Source: Glaciecola sp. (lineage in GTDB: Bacteria; Pseudomonadota; Gammaproteobacteria; Enterobacterales; Alteromonadaceae). Taken from it: a stretch of DNA of 64,000 nt. The notes beneath the pieces are model-generated. The model worked only from the letters and a program-made list of their open reading frames with translations. It ran no database searches and was not told the origin of the DNA. The stretch covers positions 47,366-111,365 of the forward strand of contig JAQWNF010000006.1 in assembly GCA_029246415.1 (NCBI GenBank), read 5' to 3'. Position 1 is the stretch's first letter. Every line of letters starts with the position of its first letter. The position numbers were made by a program, and so were the translations under genes. Shown here one piece after another: positions 45,134 through 59,500 of the stretch.

Positions 45134-45778
45134 TTATCGTAGTCCTTTCCATTTAATACTAAATGATAAACGTAATTCGCGCATGGTGAGGACGCGTGGT
45201 GATATTTTTCCAGTATGTGACCAACGGTGACCACAACATGCACTCGTGAAGACAGATTTAGTCGGTTTAAGCAAAGTGAGAGGTTGTATTGCATGGGTTT
45301 GGTCAATGCGAATACCGTCAGGAGTGACAGGTTGACCGGAATAATTAAACCAACCAAATTTGTTTACATGAATTAATGCTAACTCATTATTCACTTTGTC
45401 GAGTGAATCAATTTCTAAATGCGTCATGCCTAACTCATTTACCGCAACAACCAAAATCGAACCAACATGATGATGCGTATTAAAATAAGATTGGATAGTG
45501 GTATGTGTTTGTTTGCTACTGGGGCATTTAGGAGATTGTTTGGCTTGATAGCTCGCATTGTGCTGATCGACGCTGAGCGGTGAATTATTGTTGAGAAGTC
45601 GTTCTGCGGATTGAGTCACATGAGTATGTAGATGCTTGAGTTTGCGTTTGAGTAAACTCGCCTGAGTTGGCCCATGTTCAGCCAAAAATGCACATTCTCG
45701 TTGATATAAAGCGTTACACAACTCAGCATAGGCCACTGAATTGGGATCTTGAAAAAAGATATCGCTTTGCTCAACCAT
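45134..45778 (-). CDS. Conserved hypothetical protein, 214 aa
   Basis: I do not recognise a characterised family. The protein is His-rich and lacks a signal peptide. The N-terminal 60 residues look helical (NALYQRECAFLAEHG ... LLKRKLKHLHTHVTQSAERLL). The C-terminal SACCGHRWSHTGKISPRVLTMRELRLSFSIKW has an adjacent Cys pair and His residues that could bind metal. It lies between the leucine leader and enolase as a single leftward gene. A larger reading frame on the same strand (45103-45357) is only a shadow. Confidence 0.65.
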   Translation of the reverse strand: MVEQSDIFFQDPNSVAYAELCNALYQRECAFLAEHGPTQASLLKRKLKHLHTHVTQSAERLLNNNSPLSVDQHNASYQAKQSPKCPSSKQTHTTIQSYFNTHHHVGSILVVAVNELGMTHLEIDSLDKVNNELALIHVNKFGWFNYSGQPVTPDGIRIDQTHAIQPLTLLKPTKSVFTSACCGHRWSHTGKISPRVLTMRELRLSFSIKWKGLR

Positions 45779-45870
45779 TAAAATGTAAACCCTATCAAAA
45801 AGAGACTTATATGATACTGAGTTTCAATACATAAATCATCAAAACTGAGTAAAAGGACGAAAAAAAGATA

Positions 45871-45926
45871 AAAAAAAGCCAGTTGTTGAATCAATGTGAT
45901 TTAGCACATTAATTTCCGCAACTGGC
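45871..45926 (-). terminator. Terminator of eno with nested hairpin
   Basis: On the minus strand GCCAGTTG ... CAACTGGC plus TTTTTTT forms the outer stem, and AATGTG-CTAAAT-CACATT forms a second hairpin in its loop. It lies 27 bp after the enolase stop. Confidence 0.85.
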
Positions 45927-45953
45927 AGTTAGGTTGTGATTATTAATTAAGGC

Positions 45954-48898
<2,945 letters not shown>

Positions 48899-49066
48899 TT
48901 ACCTAAAGGCGTAAATGTAATGGATACGGGTATTTTGCTGAATCAATGGTTGTTTTTTCATCATGGATTTACTCGATAAATAAACAGTCATTCACTCGAA
49001 CTGGATGGAGCGATATTATACGCAATTTTGTTTTTGATCTCAATCTGTAGTTATATATTTACGTAT

Positions 49067-51697
49067 TTATCGCATTGATTTGAGTACATAAATGAGGTCA
49101 AGTGCCTGCTTGGGTGATAACTCATCCGCAGATATTTGATCGAGGGTATCCAACAACGCTTGTTGGGAGCTGTCTAATGATAACTGCACAGGTGTTATTT
49201 CAGCTTTTGGCTGGGTCTTAGATATGTTCACTGTATTATCTGTGCTCGGTGAAGTAACTACTGTAGGCGTACTTTCTAAGGCGAGTAACTTTTGCTTAGC
49301 AACTTGAATTACGTGATCGGGTACACCCGCTAATTGTGCGACTTGCAAACCATAGCTTTTACTTGCTGCACCTTGTTGGACATTATGCATAAACTTAATT
49401 GTATCGTTATGTTCAATCGCATTAAGGTGCACGTTAGTCATGGTATCAGTATCTTTGGCTAACTGGGTTAGCTCAAAATAATGTGTGGCAAACAGCGTGT
49501 ACGCCTGAATCGTATGGCTAATGTATTCAGCGCAAGCCCAAGCTAAAGATAAGCCATCATAAGTACTGGTTCCACGACCAATTTCATCCATTAACACCAA
49601 GCTATTAGCTGTGGCATTATGTAAAATATTCGCTGTTTCGGTCATCTCAACCATAAATGTTGAGCGGCCTGAAGCAAGATCATCTGACGCTCCGATACGT
49701 GTAAAAATACGGTCAATAGGGCCTAAGTGACATGCTTGCGCGGGAACAAAACAACCAATATATCCAAGCAACACAATAAGTGCCGTTTGACGCATATAAG
49801 TTGATTTACCACCCATGTTAGGGCCGGTGATCATTAACATTTTTTGTTTTTCATCAAGATGCAATGGGTTGGCAATAAAAGGTTGTTGCGACACATGTTC
49901 AACGACGATGTGACGCCCATCTTGATAATTAATGCCCGGTGTTGGCGTTAAAATGGGTCGGGATAAGTTTAAAGCTATCGACTGCGCGGCAAAACAGACT
50001 AATACGTCAAGCTCCGCCAATGCGTTAGCTGTCATGGTTAATTCATTTAGATGAGGGAGTAATTGATCGAATAACGCCTCATATAATTGCTTTTCTAGAC
50101 TAAGCGCTAGGCTTTGTGAATTAAGCACTTTTTCTTCGTGCGCTTTTAGCTCTTCAATAATATAACGTTCGTTGTTTTTTAGAGTTTGGCGACGAATATA
50201 GTGACCAGGCACCAGATGCGCTTGTCCTTTCGACACTTCAATAAAAAATCCATGTACACGGTTATATCCGACTTTTAAAGTATTGATGCCAGTAGCATCT
50301 TTTTCACGTTCTTCTAAAACGCTTAAAAAATCAGTCGCCCCTTGTGATAATGCTCGCAACTCATCAAGCTGGGCATCATAGCCTGGGGCGATAACGCCAC
50401 CATCTCGCAATACCACAGGAGGGTTATCAATCACTGCTCGGTGTAATAGCTCCGCCATTTCAGGGTAAGTACTAATGGTGTGCGCCAATGCTTGAATTTT
50501 GGGATCTGTATGTACCGCCAAACAAGTTTGTAAATCAGGTAATAAGCCAAGTGCATCACGGATCCGAGCAAAATCACGCGGTCGAGCAGAGCGCAGTGCT
50601 AAACGGGCTAATACCCGTTGTACATCCCCTATTTTTTTCAAAATTTGCGCAGGCGCGGTGCTGTCTTCTGCAACTAAACTATCAATCACATTATAGCGTT
50701 GCTCTAATAACGCATGTTGAGTGATAGGGCGATGGATCCATTGTTGTAATAGTCGAGCGCCCATAGGCGTTTGGGTGTCATTGAGTACTGCAAACACAGT
50801 ATTGTCGATGCCGCCGGCTAAATTTTGCGTCAATTCTAAGTTTTTACGCGTAGCAAAATCCATTTGTACCGTGTCGCTGTGAGTTTGCAAACTGATACTT
50901 TTTATATGTGGCAAAGCGCGTTTTTGGGTATCTTTGACATATTGCAACAAACAGCCCGCAGCACCTAAAGCTAAAGGCGCATCGGCAACACCAAAGCCCG
51001 TTAATTCTTGTGTGCCAAACTGCATGTTGAGATGGTTAATCGCTGTATCTACATCAAACTCCCACTGAGCTCGACGAGTACTTTTGGGGTAATTAACTAA
51101 TACTTGCGGAGCAATCAGGCTCTCATCGTACAATAACTCCGCAGGATTAAAGCGTTGCAAATCGGCCAGTAATGCTTGTTCATTTGCCGGCTGGGTAATC
51201 ACAAACTGTCCGGTGCTTAAAGCAAGCGCGGCTAAACCATAACTAAGCTGAGGCGAGTTTGCAGAGCCAGAGCCGCGCTTAGATTGAGCGCTGGTAATGG
51301 CAACAATTAATGTATCTTGGTTATCTTGCAGTAGTGCTTCATCAGTTACTGTACCCGGTGTTAGTACTTGTTTGACTTCACGAGCCACAGGCCCTTTGCT
51401 GGTAGCAGGATCACCCACTTGTTCACAGATGGCAACAGATACACCCATCTGCACTAATTTTGCTAAGTACCCTTCAACCGCATGGTAGGGGACACCAGCC
51501 ATTGGAATGGGTTCTCCGCCAGCCTTTCCGCGGGCAGTTAAGGTAATGTCGATTAATTGGGCGGCACGTTTGGCATCATCAAAAAATAACTCATAAAAAT
51601 CACCCATGCGATAAAACAGGAGTTCATTAGGATGGTTTGCTTTGATGCCTAAATATTGTTGCATCATTGGGGTGTGTTGCGTTTGTGCTTGGCTCAA
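49067..51697 (-). CDS. mutS: DNA mismatch repair protein MutS
   Basis: Recognises mismatches and starts repair with MutL. At 876 residues it is full length: mismatch-binding [11 protein letters not shown] near residue 35, a connector and lever region, and the ATPase with Walker [28 protein letters not shown] and FATHYFELT. The C-terminus has an extended linker and tetramerisation tail. The start is TTG at 51697, because HTPMMQQYL lies at the usual distance from the N-terminus; the nearest ATG would remove nine residues. No clear ribosome-binding site is seen. Confidence 0.97.
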   Translation of the reverse strand: MSQAQTQHTPMMQQYLGIKANHPNELLFYRMGDFYELFFDDAKRAAQLIDITLTARGKAGGEPIPMAGVPYHAVEGYLAKLVQMGVSVAICEQVGDPATSKGPVAREVKQVLTPGTVTDEALLQDNQDTLIVAITSAQSKRGSGSANSPQLSYGLAALALSTGQFVITQPANEQALLADLQRFNPAELLYDESLIAPQVLVNYPKSTRRAQWEFDVDTAINHLNMQFGTQELTGFGVADAPLALGAAGCLLQYVKDTQKRALPHIKSISLQTHSDTVQMDFATRKNLELTQNLAGGIDNTVFAVLNDTQTPMGARLLQQWIHRPITQHALLEQRYNVIDSLVAEDSTAPAQILKKIGDVQRVLARLALRSARPRDFARIRDALGLLPDLQTCLAVHTDPKIQALAHTISTYPEMAELLHRAVIDNPPVVLRDGGVIAPGYDAQLDELRALSQGATDFLSVLEEREKDATGINTLKVGYNRVHGFFIEVSKGQAHLVPGHYIRRQTLKNNERYIIEELKAHEEKVLNSQSLALSLEKQLYEALFDQLLPHLNELTMTANALAELDVLVCFAAQSIALNLSRPILTPTPGINYQDGRHIVVEHVSQQPFIANPLHLDEKQKMLMITGPNMGGKSTYMRQTALIVLLGYIGCFVPAQACHLGPIDRIFTRIGASDDLASGRSTFMVEMTETANILHNATANSLVLMDEIGRGTSTYDGLSLAWACAEYISHTIQAYTLFATHYFELTQLAKDTDTMTNVHLNAIEHNDTIKFMHNVQQGAASKSYGLQVAQLAGVPDHVIQVAKQKLLALESTPTVVTSPSTDNTVNISKTQPKAEITPVQLSLDSSQQALLDTLDQISADELSPKQALDLIYVLKSMR

Positions 51698-51747
51698 TTT
51701 ATTTTTATACTTAACTAAATATTCAATAGTATAAGCATAACAATATT

Positions 51748-52248
51748 TTGATTAGCTATCTAAAAGAAAATACACAAATTGCCCTGCATCGCTTAGCACA
51801 GGAGTTAGTCGCTCGAGGGTTGACTATTTCTTGTGCAGAATCTTGCACGGGGGGCGGATTAGCCTATGCATTTACCGCACTACCTGGCAGTTCCGCATGG
51901 TTTGAGCGCAGTGCTGTCACCTATGCCAATGATGCCAAAACGCAGATGGTAGGTGTACCGAAAAGCACACTCATGCAGTTTGGCGCAGTATCAGAGCAAA
52001 CGGTTATTGCGATGGCTCAAGGTGTAGTAGAACATCTACATGCTGATATTGGTATAAGCATTAGTGGTGTTGCTGGACCCGATGGTGGTAGTCCTGAAAA
52101 ACCCGTGGGTACTGTCTGGTTTGGTTTTGCGTATGCGGGTGACATATACACTTCGCAACAGTGTTTTTCGGGAGAGCGCGAAGCGGTGCGCAAACAAGCG
52201 ATTGAATTTGCAATTGAAAAAGTCGTGCAATTAATTACGCAAAACTGA
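51748..52248 (+). CDS. pncC: Nicotinamide-nucleotide amidase (CinA C-terminal)
   Basis: Stand-alone CinA C-terminal domain that deamidates nicotinamide mononucleotide in NAD recycling. The 166-residue protein has [34 protein letters not shown] and [20 protein letters not shown], the active-site motifs. The start is TTG without a strong ribosome-binding site; no ATG fits the family N-terminus. Its position before recA and divergent from mutS is the common gammaproteobacterial order. Confidence 0.94.
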   Translation: MISYLKENTQIALHRLAQELVARGLTISCAESCTGGGLAYAFTALPGSSAWFERSAVTYANDAKTQMVGVPKSTLMQFGAVSEQTVIAMAQGVVEHLHADIGISISGVAGPDGGSPEKPVGTVWFGFAYAGDIYTSQQCFSGEREAVRKQAIEFAIEKVVQLITQN

Positions 52249-52334
52249 TCAAAAGCACAGCTGTCAAACGTACTCAAATACCTTATAGTAGAATCACATT
52301 AAGACGTGGACTTGAAAAAAATTAATCTTTTTTG

Positions 52335-52364
52335 TTGCACTGTATAATTATACAGTATTATAAT
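52335..52364 (+). promoter_or_regulatory. recA promoter with LexA box
   Basis: CTGTATAATTATACAG (52340-52355) fits the LexA consensus CTG-N10-CAG. It lies between a -35 element TTGCAC (52335-52340) and -10 TATAAT (52359-52364), with an 18-bp spacer. LexA binding would block RNA polymerase until SOS induction. Confidence 0.93.
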
Positions 52365-52413
52365 CCACAACATAGCAAGTACATCCTAACTCACATTTAA
52401 GGTTGAGGCACAC

Positions 52414-53457
52414 ATGGCAGAAGATAATAAATCACGCGCACTCTCGGCAGCACTAGGTCAAATTGAAAAGCAATTTGGTAAAGGGTCGATTATGCGTCTA
52501 GGCGATAATCAAGGTATGGATATTGAATCGATTTCTACAGGTTCTCTCACCATTGATATTGCATTAGGTATAGGCGGTTTGCCATGTGGACGTGTTGTTG
52601 AGATATATGGTCCTGAATCATCAGGTAAAACGACACTAACCTTGCAAGTTATCGCTGAAGCACAAAAGGTCGGAAAGACCTGTGCGTTCGTTGACGCCGA
52701 GCACGCATTGGATCCAGTTTATGCGCAAGCATTAGGTGTTAATATTGACGAGCTTTTAGTATCACAACCAGATACTGGCGAACAAGCACTAGAGATTTGT
52801 GACATGTTAGTCCGTTCTGCTGCTGTTGACGTAGTAATTATCGATTCCGTTGCAGCATTGACGCCGAAAGCCGAAATTGAAGGCGATATGGGAGATTCAC
52901 ATGTCGGCTTACAAGCGCGATTGATGTCTCAAGCTCTAAGAAAATTAACGGGTAATATTAAGCGTTCAAACACTTTGGTTATCTTTATTAACCAGATTCG
53001 TATGAAAATTGGCGTGATGTTCGGTAATCCAGAAACTACGTCTGGTGGTAATGCACTTAAATTTTATTCTTCAGTCCGTTTAGATATCCGTCGCATTGGC
53101 GCGATTAAGGAAGGCGATGAAATTGTCGGTAACGAAACCCGAGTCAAAGTTGTCAAAAATAAAGTTGCACCACCGTTTAAACAGGCTGAATTCCAAATCA
53201 TGTATGGTAAGGGAATTTCTAAGCAAGCCGAGTTAATCGATTTAGGTGTGAAACTTAAAATGGTTGAAAAAGCAGGTGCTTGGTACAGCTATAAAGGCGA
53301 GCGTATCGGACAAGGTAAAGCTAACGTAGTGAAGTATCTTAAAGAACATACAGCGATGGCGGATGATATCGAACAACGTATCCGTGCTGAATTATTGTGT
53401 AAAGCAAAACCTACTGATGAAAAAGCAGAAGAATTAGAAGGTAACGAAGAAGCATAA
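52414..53457 (+). CDS. recA: Recombinase RecA
   Basis: Strand-exchange ATPase and co-protease for LexA. The 347-residue protein has Walker [33 protein letters not shown], the L2 loop region [18 protein letters not shown] and the acidic C-terminus ([12 protein letters not shown]). The start is the ATG after GTTGAGG. Expression is under the LexA box listed above. No recX lies immediately downstream, unlike many relatives. Confidence 0.98.
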   Translation: MAEDNKSRALSAALGQIEKQFGKGSIMRLGDNQGMDIESISTGSLTIDIALGIGGLPCGRVVEIYGPESSGKTTLTLQVIAEAQKVGKTCAFVDAEHALDPVYAQALGVNIDELLVSQPDTGEQALEICDMLVRSAAVDVVIIDSVAALTPKAEIEGDMGDSHVGLQARLMSQALRKLTGNIKRSNTLVIFINQIRMKIGVMFGNPETTSGGNALKFYSSVRLDIRRIGAIKEGDEIVGNETRVKVVKNKVAPPFKQAEFQIMYGKGISKQAELIDLGVKLKMVEKAGAWYSYKGERIGQGKANVVKYLKEHTAMADDIEQRIRAELLCKAKPTDEKAEELEGNEEA

Positions 53458-53474
53458 ACACTTCTCACTCATTT

Positions 53475-53513
53475 AAAACCGTAATCATGTTTGTCGCAGA
53501 TTGCGGTTTTTTT
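53475..53513 (+). terminator. Rho-independent terminator after recA
   Basis: AAAACCGTAATC ... GATTGCGGTTTT followed by TTT: a 12-bp stem with one G-U pair and a 12-nt loop, 18 bp beyond the stop. It also faces the convergent LuxR-type gene. Confidence 0.88.
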
Positions 53514-53531
53514 ATGCCTATTAAAATAGTA

Positions 53532-54023
53532 TTAATTTAAAAAATCCTCTAAAAACCATGCTGAAAATTCATGGCGTCCTTCTAAATTACTCTTAGAGTA
53601 AACACTTGAGGCTTGCTGACGAACCGTCGCTTCTTTGGTATCTCGAACTGCGGCAATTTCTTTCAAACTACACCCTTTCAATATCAGTAACGCCACTTGT
53701 TGTTCGGTATTCGTTAATGACCATTCCTCAAATTGGGTTTTAATGACACCCGAATAATGTGTTCGCTCTTGAGCCATTTTACTAGTTAATGATGTTATTT
53801 GTTGATTGGCAGTAGATAAATCCTTGACTAGATTTTTTAACTTTTGCGACTTATTCCTGATATGCATGATGAGAAGTACCGCGCCAAGACCAGATAAAAG
53901 TACTAACGTCGCTTCTTGTACAATATGCCAAAAGGGCACTTGTAGACCTATATCAACAAACACATCGATACCATTGAGTATCATGATGATGATTAAGATT
54001 GCAGTGATCAATCCTTCGCGCAT
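53532..54023 (-). CDS. Membrane-anchored LuxR-type regulator
   Basis: A 163-residue protein with two N-terminal helices (LITAILIIIMILNGIDVFV and ATLVLLSGLGAVLLIMHI). A basic linker and coiled coil lead to a C-terminal LuxR-type HTH (LTNTEQQVALLILKGCSLKEIAAVRDTKEATVRQQASSVYSKSNL). There is no receiver domain, so the signal probably reaches it through the membrane part. It is divergent from the heavy-metal efflux operon with 141 bp between, which makes it a candidate regulator of that operon. This design is unusual for metal efflux control, where CusRS or MerR types are typical. Confidence 0.8.
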   Translation of the reverse strand: MREGLITAILIIIMILNGIDVFVDIGLQVPFWHIVQEATLVLLSGLGAVLLIMHIRNKSQKLKNLVKDLSTANQQITSLTSKMAQERTHYSGVIKTQFEEWSLTNTEQQVALLILKGCSLKEIAAVRDTKEATVRQQASSVYSKSNLEGRHEFSAWFLEDFLN

Positions 54024-54164
54024 TATATGGTTGCCTTATTTGGAAGTGGATTTTAATAAACACTTTTAAAAACATGTCGTTATGTGCATACCATACACAT
54101 GTATATAGATAATATAATTCCTATGAAATAGGATTAGCTCAAATCATTAATGAATGAGGTTTTA

Positions 54165-55499
54165 GTGAAAACGTTTAGTTCATCAACACAAACCATCTTT
54201 ACTACAGTATTTATTGGAATATTTAGTGTATTGGTATCGGGTCACGTGAGTGCCAAGGATAGCACTAATAATAGTGATACTACCCATATTGACCGTACTA
54301 ATAGTAACAATGCAGCACAAACATTCAATCAAAAATTATCTCTACAAGATGTATTAGCAGCAACAATGGCGACACAAGGTCGGGTTGATTTATTGAATCG
54401 CCAACAAGAGAATGACAATGATAGATCGCTTGTTTGGCTTGATTCGAATCCAACACTATCGTTGTTATACATGCATAATCAAACCCAGGATGCTGATAAA
54501 GAAGCGCAATTGAGTGTTGTTTTACCGATTAAATCCAAACTTAAGCGTGACTTAGATGGCCTTAGCACTAAATCTAAATTAAGTTTGCAAGGGCTGGCAC
54601 AGCAGCAACAAGCTTTATATTACTCCGGACTCATTCGCACCTTGATTTGGGACAATCAAGAAACAAGCGTGTTAGTCAATGCAGAGCAACGTAAAGTAGC
54701 AGTATTAAAAGAGTTACTAGCGCAGTATAGCCAGATGGCAGAACTGAATGCATTGCCACAATATGCCTTGTTTTTACTGCAAAAAGAGGTCAATGATAGT
54801 CAAATAGCTAACTTGGAATATACCCAAAAATTAGCGTTTACACAGAAGCAATATAAACAATTAACTGGGTTGCAGACATTTCCAGAACAGATACTTGAGC
54901 ACTCCACAGTTTTCAATATCCACGCATCGTTTGTTGACCATGCAGTTGATAATACAGTTCTAAATAATAATATTGCTAAGCACCCAGCTATACAATTACT
55001 CGATCTTGAGTGGCTGGTAATCAACCAAGGTATGCAAGGGCAAAGTCAGTCAGCGAAATCCTGGCAGCTACAACTTGCAGCCAAACGCATTGAAGGTGTC
55101 AATTTTAGCGATAATCAAATTGGTGTTGGGGTGGATATTCCGATCACTATCGGACATGAGTTGTCCACTTCACAGCGCAATGAATTAAGCCAAGCAAAAC
55201 TCAATTATGAAGTGTCGCGTAGTCAACTACTGACAAACATACGAACAGATCTACACACCCAGATAGCGGAATACGATTTTTTACTTAAAAAGCAACATTT
55301 GCTAGATAAGAATCGTGAAACATTGGGCAAATTAGAGCAGTCAATTACTACAATGCTTGCTGCTAATACTCAAAACCAAGTTGTACATATTCGTAACCTT
55401 ATCGAATTATTTACGGCTCAAACCAGCATTTCCTTAAATCAACTCGCGATTAACCGACAAATAGCGATAATTAATCAAGCCCAAGGACTCTCATTATGA
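54165..55499 (+). CDS. Outer-membrane efflux protein (CusC/CzcC-like)
   Basis: TolC-family outer-membrane channel protein of about 444 residues with a signal peptide ending VSGHVSA. Two tandem helical repeats (WLDSNPTLSLLYMHNQ and VGVDIPITIGHELSTSQRNELSQAKLNYEVSRSQL) are the TolC-type halves. I prefer the GTG at 54165 to the ATG at 54150, because GAGG lies five bases upstream and the signal peptide then starts properly. Its stop overlaps the adaptor start by 4 bp. It is a divergent member of the metal efflux family. Confidence 0.83.
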   Translation: MKTFSSSTQTIFTTVFIGIFSVLVSGHVSAKDSTNNSDTTHIDRTNSNNAAQTFNQKLSLQDVLAATMATQGRVDLLNRQQENDNDRSLVWLDSNPTLSLLYMHNQTQDADKEAQLSVVLPIKSKLKRDLDGLSTKSKLSLQGLAQQQQALYYSGLIRTLIWDNQETSVLVNAEQRKVAVLKELLAQYSQMAELNALPQYALFLLQKEVNDSQIANLEYTQKLAFTQKQYKQLTGLQTFPEQILEHSTVFNIHASFVDHAVDNTVLNNNIAKHPAIQLLDLEWLVINQGMQGQSQSAKSWQLQLAAKRIEGVNFSDNQIGVGVDIPITIGHELSTSQRNELSQAKLNYEVSRSQLLTNIRTDLHTQIAEYDFLLKKQHLLDKNRETLGKLEQSITTMLAANTQNQVVHIRNLIELFTAQTSISLNQLAINRQIAIINQAQGLSL

Positions 55500-56584
55500 A
55501 GCGATTAGTATCAACTACAGTGCGCAGTTTACATTTATATGCGTCAGTGATGTTAATTAGCATAACACTTGCGATACCGCTGTATGCTAAATCTGCAGAA
55601 AGCTTAAGAGTGAGTGTGCAACAACTAGGGGCATTACAGCAACAAATACATACCGCCAGCGAAATATCTCAATACGCAGGAAGCCCATTATTAGGCACGG
55701 TTACTGAATTACCCGGTCAGGCGTATATTCTAAAAGCCCCAATGAATATCCAGCAAGCGTTATATCTTCAACCCTCAGGTACAATAATTAAAGCGGGAGA
55801 AGATGTTGTTAAATTAGTTGGCCCAGAAGTGCATCACTATTATGCCCAATATAAAATCTATCAACAGCTGCACGCTCAAAGTGAAACCTTGTATGCAAAT
55901 AACCAGCGTTTATTTAAGAATAAGTCGATTAGTGAGAGTGAATGGCTCTCAGTTAGCGAGCAATATTATAAAATTAAACTCGCTTATGACGAATACGAAC
56001 ATTTCTTTGCTTATGTAACACAGGTTGATGAAGAAAACGACACGATAACGCTAGGAGCACCGATAGGTGGTCACGTATTGTATGACCCATCTGTAGCGAT
56101 GAATATTGATGATGTCATTGGCCGTTTTGTGCCTAAAAGCGCGGTTAGAGTGCATATTCAAGTACATGTTGCCAATCGGCTCAGTGAAGTGGGGCAGAGT
56201 TCGCCACCAATACAATCCATACAATTACCATATTGTTTATTAGGCATCAGTCACACCGATCAACGTATAGAGCAATTCTACCAAAGCGCCTGGTCTGCGC
56301 CGATTACTACAAACTGTCACCTGCAATTAGGTGAACAAGTATCATTGATCCCACATTATTCTACGCAAGCATATCAAATCAGCAAAGACAGTGTGTTTAC
56401 CTGGGAGGGAGCGAGTTATGTGTGGGTTAAAGATAGGGACAGCTACATAGCAGTTGAAGTCGATTTACTGGCCAGTGAAGCGCAGACCTATATCGTGACA
56501 GCCGAACAAACGCTCGCGAACAAATCAATATTAACGACATCGGTTAGTGCTGCACAAGGAATTTTGTTAGGGTTGGGGGAATAA
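55496..56584 (+). CDS. Periplasmic adaptor of RND efflux (CusB/CzcB-like)
   Basis: Membrane-fusion protein of 362 residues linking the inner-membrane pump to the outer-membrane channel. A signal segment (LISITLAIPLYAKSAES) is followed by a lipoyl-like start, a helical hairpin (HHYYAQYKIYQQLHAQSETLYANNQ ... SVSEQYYKIKLAYDEYEHF) and a beta-barrel part. It is shorter and more divergent than CusB and lacks its Met-rich N-terminus. The assignment rests on position between the TolC-type and RND genes as much as on sequence. Confidence 0.8.
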   Translation: MKRLVSTTVRSLHLYASVMLISITLAIPLYAKSAESLRVSVQQLGALQQQIHTASEISQYAGSPLLGTVTELPGQAYILKAPMNIQQALYLQPSGTIIKAGEDVVKLVGPEVHHYYAQYKIYQQLHAQSETLYANNQRLFKNKSISESEWLSVSEQYYKIKLAYDEYEHFFAYVTQVDEENDTITLGAPIGGHVLYDPSVAMNIDDVIGRFVPKSAVRVHIQVHVANRLSEVGQSSPPIQSIQLPYCLLGISHTDQRIEQFYQSAWSAPITTNCHLQLGEQVSLIPHYSTQAYQISKDSVFTWEGASYVWVKDRDSYIAVEVDLLASEAQTYIVTAEQTLANKSILTTSVSAAQGILLGLGE

Positions 56585-56585
56585 T

Positions 56586-59500
56586 ATGCTAGCAGGCATT
56601 ATCCGATTTTCATTAATCCAACGTGTATTTGTCGTTATTATTTCGTTATTTATTTTACTAGCAGGGGCTTCAGCATGGTTTGCATTACCGATTGATGCGT
56701 TTCCGGACATCGCACCGACTCAAGTCAAAGTGATACTAAAAGCGCCCGGTATGACGGCGGAAGAAATTGAAGCACAAGTTACACTGCCCATAGAAACTGA
56801 ATTGTTAGGGATCCCCAAACAACAAATTTTACGCTCCACCACTAAATATGCCATCACTGATATAACCTTAGACTTTATAGAAGGGACGGATATTTATTGG
56901 GCTAGGCAACAGGTAGCTGAGCGTTTGGCTAATATTATGCCGAACTTACCAGCTGGACTTGAAGGTGGTGTTGCACCAATGAGTACACCATTGAGTGAAA
57001 TGTTTATGTTTTCACTGGAAAACCCGAATCTGTCATTGGTTGAACGTCGGCAAATTTTAGAATGGGAAATTCGTCCATTACTGCGCACTATAGATGGTGT
57101 TGCGGATGTAAATATTTTGGGTGGTTTTGCTAAAACCTATCAAATTAGCCCTGACCCCATTAAATTAGCACGCATAAAAATGTCGTTAGATGAATTGGCG
57201 ATTGTGGTTAATAACAGCAACCAAAATGGTAATGTTGGGCGTATTAATATTGGCAATGATACCTTGATAGTGCGCAGTGAAGGGCGCGTCAACGATCTTA
57301 CACAGCTAAATGATATGGTGATCGCCGTTCAATCTGGGACGGTAATTCGTCTCCGCGATATTGCTGCGGTATCCGAAGGTCATTTAACGCGATATGGTTC
57401 TGTTACGCGCAATGGGCAAGAGACAACTGAAGCGATAGTCATCGCTCTGAAAGATTCAAACACCGCACAAGTCATTGAGTTAGTGACACAAAAGCTGCAA
57501 CAAATCGAAGCGACCTTACCTAAAGACTCAAGTATCAATATATTCTATAACCGAAAAAACTTAATCGACAAAGCGATAGGCACAATTGAAGAGGCGTTGC
57601 TAATTGCAATCTTGCTGGTAGTTGTCGTGCTTTCCTTATTTTTAGGAGATGTGCGAGCAGCTGTTGCGGTGTCATTAGTGTTGCCTTTTTCAGCTGCTTG
57701 TACTTTTTTATTAATGGAGCAATTTGGTTTTACTGCCAATCTCATGAGTTTGGGAGGGTTAGTTATTGCCATCGGTATGCTGGTAGATGCTTCAGTCGTA
57801 GTGGTAGAAAATACCGTCAATTCAATGCAAAAAAATGCGTCCTTACCTAAGTTACATTTGGTCTATCGTGCTTGCAAAGAGGTCGCAACCCCCGTGGTTT
57901 CAGGCACAATTATTGTGATAATCGTGTTTTCTCCTCTGCTCACATTAACTGGATTAGAAGGGAAATTATTTACTCCGGTAGCCGTCACTATTGTCTTTGC
58001 GATGCTTTCTTCTTTGCTCCTATCATTAACCGTCATTCCAGCATTTACTTCATTCTTATTAAGCCGTGATGCGGGGAGTGAGCCTAAGTTTGTACAAGCA
58101 TTACAAATTCGCTATCAAGCGTTATTGCGCCGTACCTTAGTTGCTCCAAAGCTAATGATAGTCGTCGCGTTGTTGTTATTGTTAGCTAGTGGTGTGCTGT
58201 TTACCTCTTTAGGTAAAACCTTTATGCCAGTATTGGATGAAGGCGATATTATTGTTCAATTAGAAAAATCCCCGAGTATTTCGCTACAAGCGTCAACACA
58301 ATTAGATATTCAAATCGAACAAGCTCTGTTGGCTCAGATCCCCGAAATAAAGCAAATTGTTGCAAGAGTCGGATCTGATGAAATAGGTCTCGATCCAATG
58401 AGCCTAAACGAAACTGATGTCTTTATGGAACTTCAGCCGATGGAGCAGTGGAGGTTTGCATCAAAAGAGGAATTAATCGACACCATTCGAGATGTACTGG
58501 CAGAATTTCCGGGGATCAACGTGGGCTTTACGCAACCGATTCAAATGCGTGTATCTGAAATGTTGACTGGTAGCACTGGCGCTGTGACCATCAAAATTTT
58601 TGGTGATGATATTCCTAGTTTGGCAAAACTCGCACATGATATTAGTGCGTTAACCAAAAATATCGCAGGTAGTGTCGATGTGAATGCTGCTGTGATTGAA
58701 GGGGGCGATTTTTTAAATATCTCGCTCAAACCAGAAATTGCTCAACAGTACAAAATGACCACTGCACAGCTAGCTAGGATAATTAAAAGTCAACTTGAAA
58801 CGGTCACCATCTCCACGCTGATCCAAGGCAAAAAGAAAACTCCCATTGTCTTTGGTTTGAGTGATGGACATGAGATCAAACCAAGTAATATTTCTCAAAT
58901 CAAACGCATGAACATTTTATTGCCGGATGCGTCTATTCTGCCTTTAGCGCTCATAGCGGATGTATCGTTTAAGCAAGGTCCGATTTTAATTGAACGGGAA
59001 AATAGTAATCGCTTTGCTGTTGTAACGTCGAATGTTAAAGAACGTGATATTGTTAGTTTTGTCGATGAATTACAGCTCAATGTAAATCAACATATTGCGT
59101 TACCAGTAGGTTACAGCATTACCTTTGGAGGTGAATTTGAAAACCAACAACGCGCAACGAACAACTTATTATTGGTCGTGCCAATGGCATTAGGGTTGAT
59201 TTTAATTATTCTGTTCACCACATTTGGTTCGCTAGCTAAAGCGACGTTGATTTTGGCCAATATTCCCTTTGCTATTATGGGGGGCATCATCGCGCTGTAC
59301 CTTAGTGGTGAGTTTTTGTCGGTCCCTGCGTCGGTTGGGTTTATCGCCTTGTTAGGTGTTGCAGTGTTAAATGGCGTTGTCATGCTCAGTTACTTTGAGC
59401 AGACCAAAGCACAAGTGCACGATTTGTCATTACGAGTCGTTAATGGCGCTAAACAGCGATTGCGTCCGGTATTAATGACCGCATTAACCGCGATGTTTGG